Part shown: one piece after another, positions 10,429-21,559 of the stretch | How the letters are laid out: each line of letters opens with the position of its first letter | Position numbering within the stretch: position 1 is the first letter of the stretch | Assembly: GCA_015680905.1 (NCBI GenBank) | Contig: CM027377.1 | Span: forward strand, 62,331,501-62,395,500 | Source of the DNA: Coptis chinensis | Taxonomy: Eukaryota; Streptophyta; Magnoliopsida; Ranunculales; Ranunculaceae | Direction: 5' to 3' | DNA length: 64,000 nucleotides | Program-made: the position numbers and the translations under genes | Notes under the pieces: generated by a model | Databases searched by the model: none | What the model saw: the letters and a program-made list of their open reading frames with translations, nothing else | What the model was told of the DNA's origin: nothing

Positions 10429-11996
10429 TGACAAGCCTTCTTTTTTGTGTATGTAGATGGTGTATGGTCATTGAACAAAACAGAAGGGTATCAAAACCTA
10501 ATTATCCCTCAATAAGTAAAGGATGAGTAGGATATCGTTCCACTTTTAAGTGTATGTTATGTGAAGGACAGGAATTTGGAAATGGGGTTTAAGGGATTAA
10601 AAACTATATTTGTAGAGATTTTAGATTCTAATGATAAACTAAACTAAATTAACTAAACTATTGAGAATTTATAAGAGAGAATTCAAGAGATTATAATCCA
10701 CCAATACTTTTAATCTATGACCTTACGCTTCATGGTTGTTCTTACAAGTAGACTATAATTAGGCAATCGAAAAGTGCCCGATACCCTGGAATGCCGAAAC
10801 ATCATTAACAATTAACTCTACTTAAGGTTGCTCCTATGTTTATGCTATTAATATCTTCTTTCCTTTTATGTAAGCTCGGGCAGCCATTCAATGTATTACC
10901 GAGAGCAACATCAAGGAGTACTTCCTAATAGTTTGACCATTCAATGAATCACCACTTAAGGCAAACACAAAGAATGCTTCCCTTGGCAACCACTCCCTGA
11001 GCTACCCCTTCTAAGGCAACACAAAGAATACTTCCCTAACTCTAAAGAACTATACTACTAGAAGAAAAGTAAAAGAACACTAGCATGATATTAATATTGC
11101 AAAACATAAACCCTATTCTATACTTCCATCCCTGGTGTGGGCAATGGAACTAATAACTAAAACATAAAGAACTAACCCGATTGAAGAACACCATGAACCA
11201 GAAGAATCATTAATCCTTAAGCACTTGCTTCATCTCCTTCCTTGAAGGAGAAGATTAACCTTCCATAAAGAAGGAAGAACCGCGAAGAGCGAGAAGAAGA
11301 AGAGTCGAAGAACATAAGACTAGAAAGACTAATTTATTAAGACTCGACTAGTTAAAACCGATCTTTTTATTATTAATCTCTCTCTGCCTCAAGTTAAAAG
11401 ACAATAATATAAGTGAATTGGCCAATTCACGTGAGGCACTTAGGTCCTCTATTTATAAAGATTACAATGAGCTCTAGAAGCATTCCAAACCGTCATTTGT
11501 TTCCTAATACAAATAGACTTCTTTGAGTCCAACTTTGTCTCCAAAACCGAGAAGAAATTGGCTACAATGTCGATCCATGCGTCTGGATGCACTATTCATG
11601 CGTCTGGGGCGTGATCAATCGTCTGGGCCTTTCGATCCATGCTTCCAGGCTCGTAAGCCTATTTTCTCTCTTACGCTCTATCCTTCTATCCTCTTTTGGG
11701 GCTTTGGTCCAAGCAACGAATCCTTTGGCCTTGGGCTTCCAAATAGGCTTTAAAATAGGTCAAAATTCATCTTTAATAGCTCCAATTCCTTGGCCTTCTC
11801 CATGATTGTCCACGGGCTTCCCGTACGATCCTTAATGCTCTGAATTGCTCCGTTTTACCCTTTTCTCTAATATTCCACAAAACTCTCTCTTTCACAGCAA
11901 AATCATAAAACATAATTTACAAATACTATTAGTCTACTAAGATGGCTAAACAAGAGGCATAATCGAGGGTTAAATAGCACTTTTGAGCACTTATCA
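10429..11996 (-). mobile_element. Solo LTR of a third gypsy family, copy A
   Basis: On the minus strand it starts TGATAAGTGCTC (at 11996) and ends ...GGCTTGTCA (at 10429), about 1.57 kb, with no internal region. In copy B it is flanked by a perfect CCAGG duplication; here the flanks read CAGGG and CCGGG. Contains imperfect repeats of CATGCGTCTGG near 11575-11630. Open frames at 11523-11805 are part of the LTR and not genes. Confidence 0.75.
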
Positions 11997-12341
11997 CCGG
12001 GATCAAAGATGACTTGGTATTCACTAAGGATCAAGAAAAGCAATTCGATGACTAAACTAATAGCCAATCGAATGCGTGGTGGATTAACCTTCTCTATATC
12101 CTTCTCTCATCAATTTAAATCACTGTTTTAGTATTATAATTTACTATTTTCCTAGCATATTATTACTCTGATAGTTAATTAGTTTAGTTAGTCTAATTTG
12201 CATTCAATGCATTACAAGCAAAGTGGATCAAACACTGACTACTCCCATATATCAATATATTTGAGAGTATTATTATATATTGATTAGCATGTTTTAATCT
12301 GTAGAAATACTATTTTTACATCTATTAAAACTTAGTTATCG

Positions 12342-13434
12342 GTTGTTGGACAATACTCAATCGAGATACCACAAAAATAGGGACCTCTTGTTAGGACCGG
12401 GGTGAGATTACTTAAGTGGCTCGATGATCAGTACCCCATTTCTTTCCTTTTTTAGCTAAAACAAAAGTAGGTGAGGCTTTTCTTATCTCGTGTATTCCTC
12501 TCCTTCCTATTTTTGGTAAAATCCTCCTTTGTTGAGTTCAAAACAAGAGGGAATAGCTCCTTGTCATCTCTTCTATTCGGTCCACCTTAGGTTCTATCTC
12601 TTTGGTCCCCTTCCCCACCTTCTCTCGTCTTTTTTTTTTTCCGCGGTATGGCTTCTACCCCTCTCGGTTTGGGTTGTGGAAGAAACCAGTGTTCTTCTAT
12701 AATTGAATCGTCGACCCAAGGTGGTAGGAATAATGTGACTGACATCATTGGCTACTCCAGTGATGCTCCTTCCCTGTCTGATCCTTGATGGGATTAAAGC
12801 AAACTTGTGATTTTATCAAAGATCCCCATCCCTTCTACAAAGGGGGATAAACCAGCCATCAAAATACAGGTTGAAATCATTTGAAAAAGGTATTGGAAAG
12901 GCGTCTAAGCATTTGTTGGTGGGGGCGGTTGGATATGCAAGTAATGCTTATTTGGAAGGAGTGGAAGCTATTAAAGCCGAGGTATATGCAAAATGGGGAC
13001 TTTCAAGTAAGGTAAAGCTTACATTTGGGGAAAAGGCTTTGTATTGTTTAAAATAGACAATGAAGCTGATTTCAATTGTGTCTGATTAGATTGGTCCATG
13101 GAGTATTGCGAGGGCAAGCCCATTTGGTTTTTATGCTTTGGATGCCTAACTTTTGTCTGGGGCATACAAGCACACTTATGCTCCTACACTTGGGTTAGGG
13201 TTCCCGTGTCTCCCTCTTGAGTATTGGGAAGTAGAATTTTTATAGCAATGGATTGGGGTTTGGGAAGACCCATTAGGATGGACAAAAACTTCTGGCTGAA
13301 AAAGAGATAACTATTTGTAATGGGTATGTGTTGGTGGACATTGATCTCCTAGAACCAATTCGACAAAGAATTTGATGAAGTGGTTGAGACTAGTTATGAG
13401 AGTTTTGGCTTAGAAATTCAATTGGGGAAGATGC
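12342..13434 (+). pseudogene. 5' part of LINE, copy A, cut at the duplication junction
   Basis: Corresponds to 19629-20719 of the complete LINE: 5' UTR, then the ORF1 start at the ATG near 12648 (ATGGCTTCTACCCC). The reading frame is broken repeatedly relative to copy B by small replacements and indels; the longest clean piece is 12871-13056. It stops before the ORF1 zinc knuckle, where the next copy of the gypsy 3' UTR begins. Confidence 0.8.
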
Positions 13435-13949
13435 GACTTGTCCTTTTTGAATATCCATTTCCTTCCTTCTTAAACCATCTCCTAATCCCGCGACACCTAA
13501 TAAAGACCTCTAACTCCAATTAGGAATAGGGTAGTGTGATAGTAAGTGGCGATGTGTTTGATCGACTCGACTTCCTTGTGTATCATTGAGATTGTAAGGA
13601 AAAAGTGTGCCAATTACCTGCTTAAGCGTGAAACAGGCGGAAAAATCGAGTGGTTTTGTCTTGACATTTATGTGAGGACCTCTTGGGGCGTTATTCGGTT
13701 TTAAATAAGCGGATATATTGGTGCATTTCATGAGTATTACTAGGTATGTATATGTTTGATAGTAGATGATTGATTATTATGCATATATTAGCCTAGGTTT
13801 TGACTTGATTATTCTTTATTCATTGCTAGTGAGATATATAGATAATGGGAGCATAAATAAGGAAACAATAGTTTTATTTCTTAGTGGTTTGTGGTATAGA
13901 TGAAGCTTGTGAGTACCTTCATTGGAAAACTCTCAATTTATAACTTCAT

Positions 13950-13969
13950 CCACTAGGAATTCCTAGTGG
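13950..13969 (+). promoter_or_regulatory. Perfect 20-nt palindrome, copy B
   Basis: CCACTAGGAATTCCTAGTGG reads identically on both strands. Equivalent of 6667-6687, which has one additional G at the centre. Confidence 0.6.
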
Positions 13970-14102
13970 TTTAAGGCCTTGTTGCATATGGTCAATGTAA
14001 TCTCACTCGTAAACGCAGAGTAGTTAGAACTCCATTTTTTGTCACTTATTCTAATTTCTCATATTTAGCGAGGACAAGCAAAATGCTATTTAAGGGGTGG
14101 TT

Positions 14103-15598
14103 TGATAAAGAGCCCAAACTGTAGTTTTAACCCACAACAATAATACTTTTGACCCGATTATGTGAGTAATAAATAAGAGTTAATCTTGGGATTATGTGCT
14201 TTTATGTATTTAGGGCATTGAAGTCAATTATGTGCAGAAATGTGTCACTTTGGCGAGATAAAGGAGCAAGGGGTTGGTTACTAAGAAGTTTTGTGATTAA
14301 AGGCCAAGATTGAGGAGAAAAAGCCTTTGTAAAGCCGGTCCAAACTGAAAAGTCAAAGTCAACCTTGGGGCAATAATAGCACACAAAAAGTCAGCGGAAC
14401 TTCCAAAAGACCGTATCTTTAGGCTTAGACCTTGGAATTGGGCCTACCTTATGTCAAAACAACCGGCTTGGTCCAAGAGCTTTCCATTGGTCCAAGCCTT
14501 GACCCAATCGGGAGAGGCAGGCGGGGCCCAAAAGTCTGTGAAACAAAATCCGGTGAAAAAAGCCTTTGTGACCGAAGAAATTGGGTTTTGGGCTCGATTT
14601 CGACCCCAAAACATGGCTCCTCAACCCCGTGCACGAAAATGTGGATCTTGTCTCCTCCATTTAAAGACCTGAAAGACTTAACTTCTTAAAGCAATCCTTA
14701 GCTTTAGGTAGCAAGTAGCCATTAGAGAATAGTTTTAGATCTAGTTTTATGTTCAAGTAATTAGTTTAAAACAAAGTAGATTATTAATTTAGTTATTGAA
14801 TCATTGTTTTATTCTTCATTAGAATAATAAAAGTAGTGAGTTATTCATAATTTCAGTTTTGGTTTATTAAATTACTTAGATCTAAATTCCAGTTCTTAGT
14901 TGTTAATTATTTCTTAGTTGTTAATTTAGATTTGAATTCTTGATTAGATCAATATAGTAAAGTTATAATATTTATATGATGTCTTGTTTAAATTCAATTG
15001 GAAATGATAACATAATGATTCTAGGCTAAACCTCCATTAGAGGGGGTTGAAGAAGCCTTGATGAAGCTTGATTTCTATTAAGCGTAAAAGTAGTCGTGAT
15101 TTTCCATTCCATTCTAAAAACGATTAGTTCACCATGAGAATGGGTTTGATTGTTTCACATGCTAGATGTTAGTTGGCGAGATTACCATGAACAACTAGGG
15201 ATTAGGAAAGAACCAATTGTTATGCTTAAAGTAGTTCAATTCGATTACAACGATTCTTCGTTAGTAAATTAAGTCGAAGTTAAGATGGAATCAATCCCCC
15301 TAATTCCTTATCATAGTATCAATTTAGCATTCCGTAGTTGAATTATCATATCTTGTTAGTTTAGTTTGCATCATTAGTATAAATTTCGTAAAACTCTCAT
15401 TAACTTTGGATAAATTGATAATCTTAGGAAACGCTAATTCTAAAAGAACTAGGAGTGAACGAATCTTTTACTCCAACTCTATTTCGAGAATTGAGAGTAG
15501 AAAACTTTGATAATATTAAGCGGAATAAGTTTTAGTTTTACTTGCATTTGAGTTTCATCGTTTATTCGTAGGTAAAACTATTCATTTTACGCTTATCA
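14103..15598 (+). mobile_element. Ty3/gypsy LTR1, copy B
   Basis: Equivalent of 6822-8319, starting TGATAAAGAGCCC after a polypurine tract that reads ATTTAAGGGGTGGTT here, and ending GCTTATCA. Same block order. The open frames at 14432-14689 and their opposite-strand partners are LTR readings and not genes. Confidence 0.8.
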
Positions 15599-15650
15599 AT
15601 AAGCACCCAAAAGTATAGTTTAAACCCCTTAATTGTATTATATTTAGGCC

Positions 15651-16867
15651 ACGTTTTAATTTGATAATTTGCAGTTGGTCACCAATTGATCATTTATTTG
15701 CAATTGGGCCAAAATTAACGATTGATCATATTGACTTTGCATTGACCGTTGTTTCACCGTTGGTCTCAAAACAATTTTTGTATAATAACTAAAACACCTT
15801 TGCATGTGTCTATCACATGAATTTTTAAATTCAACAAATAACTATCAAATCTTAGATTTGATCCAACGCCCCAATTATATATACCTGTTAAAAGTTGTCT
15901 TCTTCACTTTATATATATTGTCTGCAACTTGAGAAATGAAATGGACCAGAATCCATAGAGGAAGAAAGGGTTGAAGTAATGATGTTGGTGAAAGGTTTTG
16001 TGTAATAATTCGTCAAATAATGTGCCAATGAGTTCGGTGTTTTGGAAAAGGGATTGGAGATCTTGGAGTGTTGGTTCGAAATGGGTTGTGGGTTAGTGTT
16101 TGGGTTGTTGAGTGTTTCTAGTTCGGTTATTATTCTTCTGCAAAGTGTCTTCCATTGCTCGGTTAATGGCTAGCAAAAGAGCTCCTTTAAGAGTGGAAAG
16201 ATGCAATCACAACATTGCCTCGAACTTCGCTGGCCGAGTTTTCAGGTTGGCCCAAACATAAAATAAACAATTTTAATAAAGAGGTGAGGGTGAGAGAGGG
16301 CGGTTAACTGGATGGGTGTTAACCGCTAGTGTGAGTGTGCTATAATAAGTTTAACCAATTTCAATTCAAAATGGTGACTGTGGTTTGAATAAGATGCTTG
16401 GCCTATTGAAATCAAGGTTTATGCCCAACTGGGTCCTTTCACTAGTTGGTGTCTCATGTCTGTATTGCTCAACTAGGATGTCATGAAATTGATTGCCATT
16501 ACAATTGAATGTGTTTATTTTGCTGTTGATCTTGCTTAGAGGCGTGAACAAGTGAAAGGCGAACACCAACAGGCTAACTGCTATAAAGCATAAATAATGG
16601 GCGGTTAACAGTACAGCTAGTGCAAGATTAATACATGTTACAAATAAACGGTCGGGATCAATAGTCATGGTGACTGTTGATTTGAAAAGAACAATGATCT
16701 TTGGCCATTGATTTGAATCATGTGTAGTACACGTGCAAGGGTAAATGTGCTAATTTAGAAAATATGGACAGATCACCATCAATTTTGGCCCAATTGCAAA
16801 TAAACGATCAATTGGTGACTAACTGCAAATTATCGAATTAAAACGTGGCCCAAAAGCTAAATAACCC
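15651..16867. mobile_element. Non-autonomous MULE-type transposon, copy B
   Basis: Equivalent of 8372-9583 with the same shortened left tip and the same TATATTTAGGCC flanks, so the end deletion predates the duplication. The minus-strand open frame at 16366-16668 is longer than its copy A counterpart only because of indels and is not supported as a gene. Confidence 0.75.
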
Positions 16868-17710
16868 TATATTTAGGCCAATTATGTTTATAATAAATAA
16901 GAGTTAGTATTGTTTACGTGTTTTTGTGTATTTTAGGTCTTAAAACTTTTATGTGCTTAAAAGACGCTATTTTGCATGGAAAATGAGTCAAGATGATTGC
17001 TAGAAAGAGTTCTATGTTTAAAGCCTAAGAATCAAGAAGAAAAAGCATTTTCAAGCCCAACCAAAGTTTGGAAAGTCAAAGTCAATTCGATAGAAAAATG
17101 ACAAAACCATCAAACTTCAAAATGGCGATCTTTGGACTTGGGCCTCGGAATTGGGCCTACTTTCTGTCAAAACGACCGGCACGGAATAAGTTTTCCAATG
17201 GATCTGTCATTTCCCCAATCAGAGCTGTAAAAGTGGACGAAAATGGTACTAAAGTAATTTCCAGCACGAAAATATCCCTAACCCTCTTCTATATAAAGAA
17301 TGTTAAGGATAAGCAAAACTTGGCTACTCCCCCATTAGTTTAGTAGTAATTAGGGTTCTCTCTCTCTCCCCCCTTTCTTTAGCTTAGTTTAGGTTAAGTA
17401 GTTTAGTTTGTAGCCTCCATTAAAGCCCATTAAATAAAGCTTTAGTATTCAATTCTCTTTATTCTTATGTCTTCTTATTATTGTTTAGTTAAATTTAATT
17501 CAATGACACAACTAAAACCTCCATTAGAAGGGGTTAATGAAACCACATGAGGATGATTGTTAGTAGTATAGTTATTGTTTTGTAAAATAACGTTTCAAGT
17601 TTGATTATCATGATTTCTTAGAGATAAAAATTATAAAAGTTGAACTAGAGTTTAGAGCCACCATCAAAGAGATTTGTGGGGAGCTAAACTCTCATGCTAG
17701 TGAAGCCAGG

Positions 17711-19282
17711 TGACAAGCCTTCTTTTTGTGTATGTAGATGGTGTATGGTCATTGAACAAAACAGAAGGGTATCAAAACCTAATTATCCCTCAATAAGTAA
17801 AGGATGAGTAGGATATCGTTCCACTTTTAAGTGTATGTTATGTGAAGGACAGGACTGGAAATGGGGTTTAAGGGATTAAAAACTATGACTGTAGAGATTT
17901 TAGATTCTAATGATAAACTAAACTAAATTAACTAAACTATTGAGAATTTATAAGAGAGAGAATTCAAGAGATTATAATCCACCAATACTTTTAATCTATG
18001 ACCTTCTGCTTCATGGTTGTTCTTACAAGTAGACTATAATTAGGCAATCGAGTAAGTGCCGATACCCTCTTGGACGAAACATCATTAACAATTAACTCTA
18101 CTTAAGGTTGCTCCTATGTTTATGCTATTAATATCTTCTTTCCTTTTATGTAAGCTCGGGCAGCCATTCAATGTATTACCGAGAGCAACATCAAGGAGTA
18201 CTTCCTAATAGGGCGGCCATTCAATGAATCACCACTTAAGGCAAACACAAAGAATACTTCCCTTGGGCAACACTCCCCTGAGCTACCCCTTCTAAGGCAA
18301 CACAAAGAATACTTCCCTAACTCTAAAGAACTATACTACTAGAAGAAAAGTAAAGAACACTAGCATGATATTAATATTGCAAAACATAAACCCTATTCTA
18401 TACTTCCATCCCCTGGTGTGGGCAATGGAACTAATAACTAAAAACATAAAGAACTAACCTGATTGAAGAACACCATGAACCAGAAGAATCATTAATCCTT
18501 AAGCACTTGCTTCATCTCCTTCCTTGAAGGAGAAGATTAGCCTTCCATAAAGAAGGAAGAACACGAAGAACGAGAAGAAGAAGAGTCGAAGAACATAAGA
18601 CTAGAAAGACTAATTTATTAAGACTCAGCTAGTTAAAACCGATCTTTTATTATTAATCTCTCTCTGCCTCAAGTTCTGAAGACAATAATATAAGTGAATT
18701 GGCCAATTACGTGAGGCACTTAGGTCCTCTATTTATAAAGATTACAATGAGCTCTAGAAGCATTCCAAACCGTCATTTGTTTCCTAATACAAATAGACTT
18801 CTTTCAGAGTCCAACTTTGTCTCCAAAACTGAGAAGAAATTGGCTACAATGTCGATCCATGCGTCTGGATGCACTATTCATGCGTCTCAGACGTGATCAA
18901 TGCGTCTGGACGCTCGATCCATGCTTCCCAGGCTCGTAAGCCTATTTTCTCTCTTCTGCTCTATCCTTCTATCCTCTTTTGCAGGCTTTGGTCCAAGCAA
19001 CGAATCCTTTGGCCTTGGGCTTCCAAATAGGCTTTAAAATAGGTCCAAGTCGCATCTTTAATAGCTCCAATTCCTTGGCCTTCTCCATGATTGTCCACGG
19101 GCTTCCCATGCGATCCTTAATGCTCAATTGTCTCCGCTTTTACCCCTTTTCTCTAATATTCCACAAAACTCTCTTTCACCTGTAAAATCATAAAACATAA
19201 TTTACAAATACTATTAGTCTACTAAGATGGCTAAACAAGAGGCATAATCGAGGGTTAAATAGCACTTTTTGAGCACTTATCA
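17711..19282 (-). mobile_element. Solo LTR of a third gypsy family, copy B
   Basis: Bounded by TGACAAGCC (17711) and GCACTTATCA (19282), with a perfect 5-bp target-site duplication CCAGG at 17706-17710 and 19283-19287. This is the cleanest evidence that the interval is a solo LTR formed by recombination between two LTRs of a minus-strand element. Imperfect repeats of CATGCGTCTGGACG lie near 18855-18920. Confidence 0.85.
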
Positions 19283-19947
19283 CCAGGATCAAAGATGACT
19301 TGGTATTCACTAAGGATCAAGAAAAGCAATTCATGACTAAACTAATAGCCAATCGAATCGCGTGGTGGATTAACCTTCTCTATATCCTTCTCTCATCAAT
19401 TTAAATCACTGTTTTAGTATTATAATTTACTATTTTCCTAGCATATTACTCTCAATAGTTAATTAGTTTAGTTAGTCTAAATTTGCATTCAAGTACGTAC
19501 AAGCAAAAGTGGATCAAACACAACTACTCCCATATATCAATATATTTGAGAGTATTATTATATATTGATTAGCATGTTTTAATACTGTAGAAATACTATT
19601 TTTACATCTATTAAAACTTAGTTATCAGTTTGTTGGACAATACTCAATGCAGATACCACAAAAATAGGGACCTCTTGTTAGGCGACTGGGAGTGAGATTA
19701 CTTAAGTGGCTCAATGATCCGGTACCCCATTTCTTTCCTTTTTTTTAGCTAAAACAAAAGTAGGTGAGGCTTTCTTATCTACTCTGTATTCCTCTCCTTC
19801 CTATTTTTGGTAAAATCCTCCTTTGTTGAGTTCAAAACAAGAGGGAATAGCTCCTTGTCATCTCTTCTATTCGGTCCCTGTAGGTTCTATCTCTTTGGTC
19901 CCCTTCCCCCACACCTTCTCTCCGTCTTTTGTTTTTTTTCCGCAAAG

Positions 19948-20961
19948 ATGGCTTCTACCCCTCTCGGTTTGGGTTGTGGAAGAAACCAGGTGTTCTTCTA
20001 TGGTGAATCGTCGACCCAAGGTGGTAGGAATAATGTGACAGCATCATTGGCTACTCCTATTGATGCTCCTTCCTATTCTGCAGTCACTTCAGTAGGATTA
20101 AAGCAAACTTGTGATTTATCAAAGATCCCCATCCCTTCTACAAAGGGGGATAAACCAGCCATCAAAATACCGTTGAAATCTGTTGAAAAAGGTATTGAAG
20201 CGTGTAAGCATTTGTTGGTGGGACGGTTGGATATGCAAGTATTAACGCTGGAAGGAGTGGAAGCTATTAAAGTTGAGGTATATGCAAAATGGGGACTTTC
20301 AAGTAAGGTAAAGCTTACACCGCTGGGAAAAGGCTTTGTATTGTTTAAAATAGACAATGAAGCTGATTTCAATTGAGTACAGTTGGGTGGTCCATGGAGT
20401 ATTGCAGGCAAGCCCATTTGGTTTATGCTTTGGATGCCTAACTTTTGTACAGAGACATACAAGCACACTTATGCTCCTACATGGGTTAGGTTCCCAGGTC
20501 TCCCTCTTGAGTATTGGGAAGTAGAAACGTTTATAGCAATGGATTGAGGGTTGGGAAGACCCATTCGGATGGACAAAAACTCTGCTGAAAGAGATAACTA
20601 TTTATGTGCGAGTGTGTTGGTGGACATTGATCTCTCTGAACCAATTCCTGACAAAATTTCAGTAGAAGTGGTTGAGACTAGTTATGAGTTTTGGCAAGAA
20701 ATTCAATTGGGGAAGATGCCAAAATTCTGCAACCACTGCAAAATAATTGGTCATATGATTAATGAATGCAGAAAAGTGACTGGCCAAAATACAACCAGTG
20801 ACAAAGGTAAGGAAAAGGTAGTTGAACCTTCGCTTTCCAAGAGTCAGAGAAAGACGGTAGGAAAGAGAGCTAGGGAAGCAGAAAATTCTCGAGATACTCT
20901 AAGCAAAGCAGAACATGGAGATGTTGTGCATAATGTGGAAGTTATACCAGTTACCAATTGA
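19948..20961 (+). pseudogene. LINE ORF1 (DUF4283-like plus CCHC zinc knuckle)
   Basis: Reads in one frame from the ATG at 19948 to the stop at 20959, interrupted by two TGA codons (about 20374 and 20546). The N-terminal part, with SSKVKLTPLGKGFVLFKI, resembles the DUF4283 domain of plant LINE ORF1 proteins. A CCHC knuckle (CNHCKIIGHMINEC, C-x2-C-x4-H-x4-C) lies at about 20730-20771, followed by a basic, Lys/Ser-rich tail. The protein would coat LINE RNA. Both stops could have arisen from CGA by C-to-T change. More coding-like sequence follows in another frame (20958-21200), so a frameshift may have shortened it. Confidence 0.8.
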
Positions 20962-21276
20962 GGAAAAATAGTCCAAGACTTGCAGACCAATCTAGGGAAC
21001 CTATTACCCAGTTTAGTAATGCAATGGTGCAATTTAACCCTAACGAGGTGGCCGCAGTACAAGGGCTGGAGATGTTGGACTTGGCATTGGCCAACTCTAT
21101 TCCTAATGCTATGTTGGGTGTTGATGATTCTCTCACTATTGGGGATGAAATGCTCTATGTTTTGGATCATAATAGATTTTTGCTTTTGAAGAGGAGTTAG
21201 AAAGTGTTCTTGACCCAAGTGAGATTTCGAGGAGGAAACCGAAAGCACTTTCAAGATGAGGTTACTTTGAATCTAA

Positions 21277-21440
21277 TTCTTTGCTATCCCTCCTATGTCC
21301 GGTGTTGTAACAAGGGCAGGTACAAGGAATGGGCAAGGCAAGACTCCTCAAATGTTGAATCTGCGAATTCTTTGCTATCCCTCCCTCCGTCAGGTGTTGT
21401 AACAAGGGAAGGTACAAGGAGTGGGCAAAGCAAGATGAGA
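21277..21440 (+). repeat. Imperfect tandem repeat inside the LINE
   Basis: Two adjacent units start AATTCTTTGCTATCCCTCC and share GGTGTTGTAACAAGGG and GGTACAAGG. They lie at about 21277-21368 and 21369-21440, in the region between the ORF1 knuckle and the ORF2 endonuclease. Confidence 0.65.
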
Positions 21441-21559
21441 CAAAGTGCTATCCCCTAAAAGGATAGCAAGTGGTGCTATCCCTAATCAAAGGATAGCATC
21501 ACAAACAAAAGTGCAACATGGAAGTTCATCTAAGCAACCAAGCAAGTAGTAGGGGTAGG

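Larger units (their letters stand above)
8320..12341 (+). mobile_element. LTR X, copy A, carrying nested insertions
   Basis: Begins ATAAGCACCC, so the expected first TG is missing and it abuts LTR1 directly. It ends ...AACTTAGTTATC(A/G). With the MULE (8372-9583) and solo LTR (10429-11996) removed, about 1.2 kb remains. This matches, in reverse complement, the LTR at 29766-31009: for example CTCTCATGCTAGTGAAG before the solo LTR and GATCAAAGATGACTTGGT after it are contiguous in that sister copy. No primer-binding site follows, so it is a solo or 3' LTR of a related gypsy element. Confidence 0.75.
6145..13434 (+). repeat. 7.3-kb tandem duplication, copy A
   Basis: The whole interval recurs in the same order and orientation at 13435-20719. 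It starts inside the gypsy 3' UTR (GACTTGTCC...), includes the 3' LTR, LTR X with its MULE and solo LTR, and the first 1.1 kb of the LINE, and ends in the LINE ORF1 at ...GGGGAAGATGC. No meaningful microhomology is visible at the join. The copies differ by very many 1-6 bp indels and short replacements. Confidence 0.93.
15599..19627 (+). mobile_element. LTR X, copy B, carrying nested insertions
   Basis: Equivalent of 8320-12341, again directly abutting LTR1 with no opening TG. Ends ...AACTTAGTTATCA at 19627. The LINE is inserted immediately after this terminus. Confidence 0.75.
13435..20719 (+). repeat. 7.3-kb tandem duplication, copy B
   Basis: Second, directly adjacent copy of 6145-13434 with the same internal order. 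At its right end it continues without a break into the rest of the LINE, so this copy holds the original right-hand context, while copy A holds the original left-hand context. Confidence 0.93.

Noticed and set aside
11523-11805. Two overlapping plus-strand open frames
   Set aside because: They lie inside a minus-strand solo LTR, with different frames in copy B.
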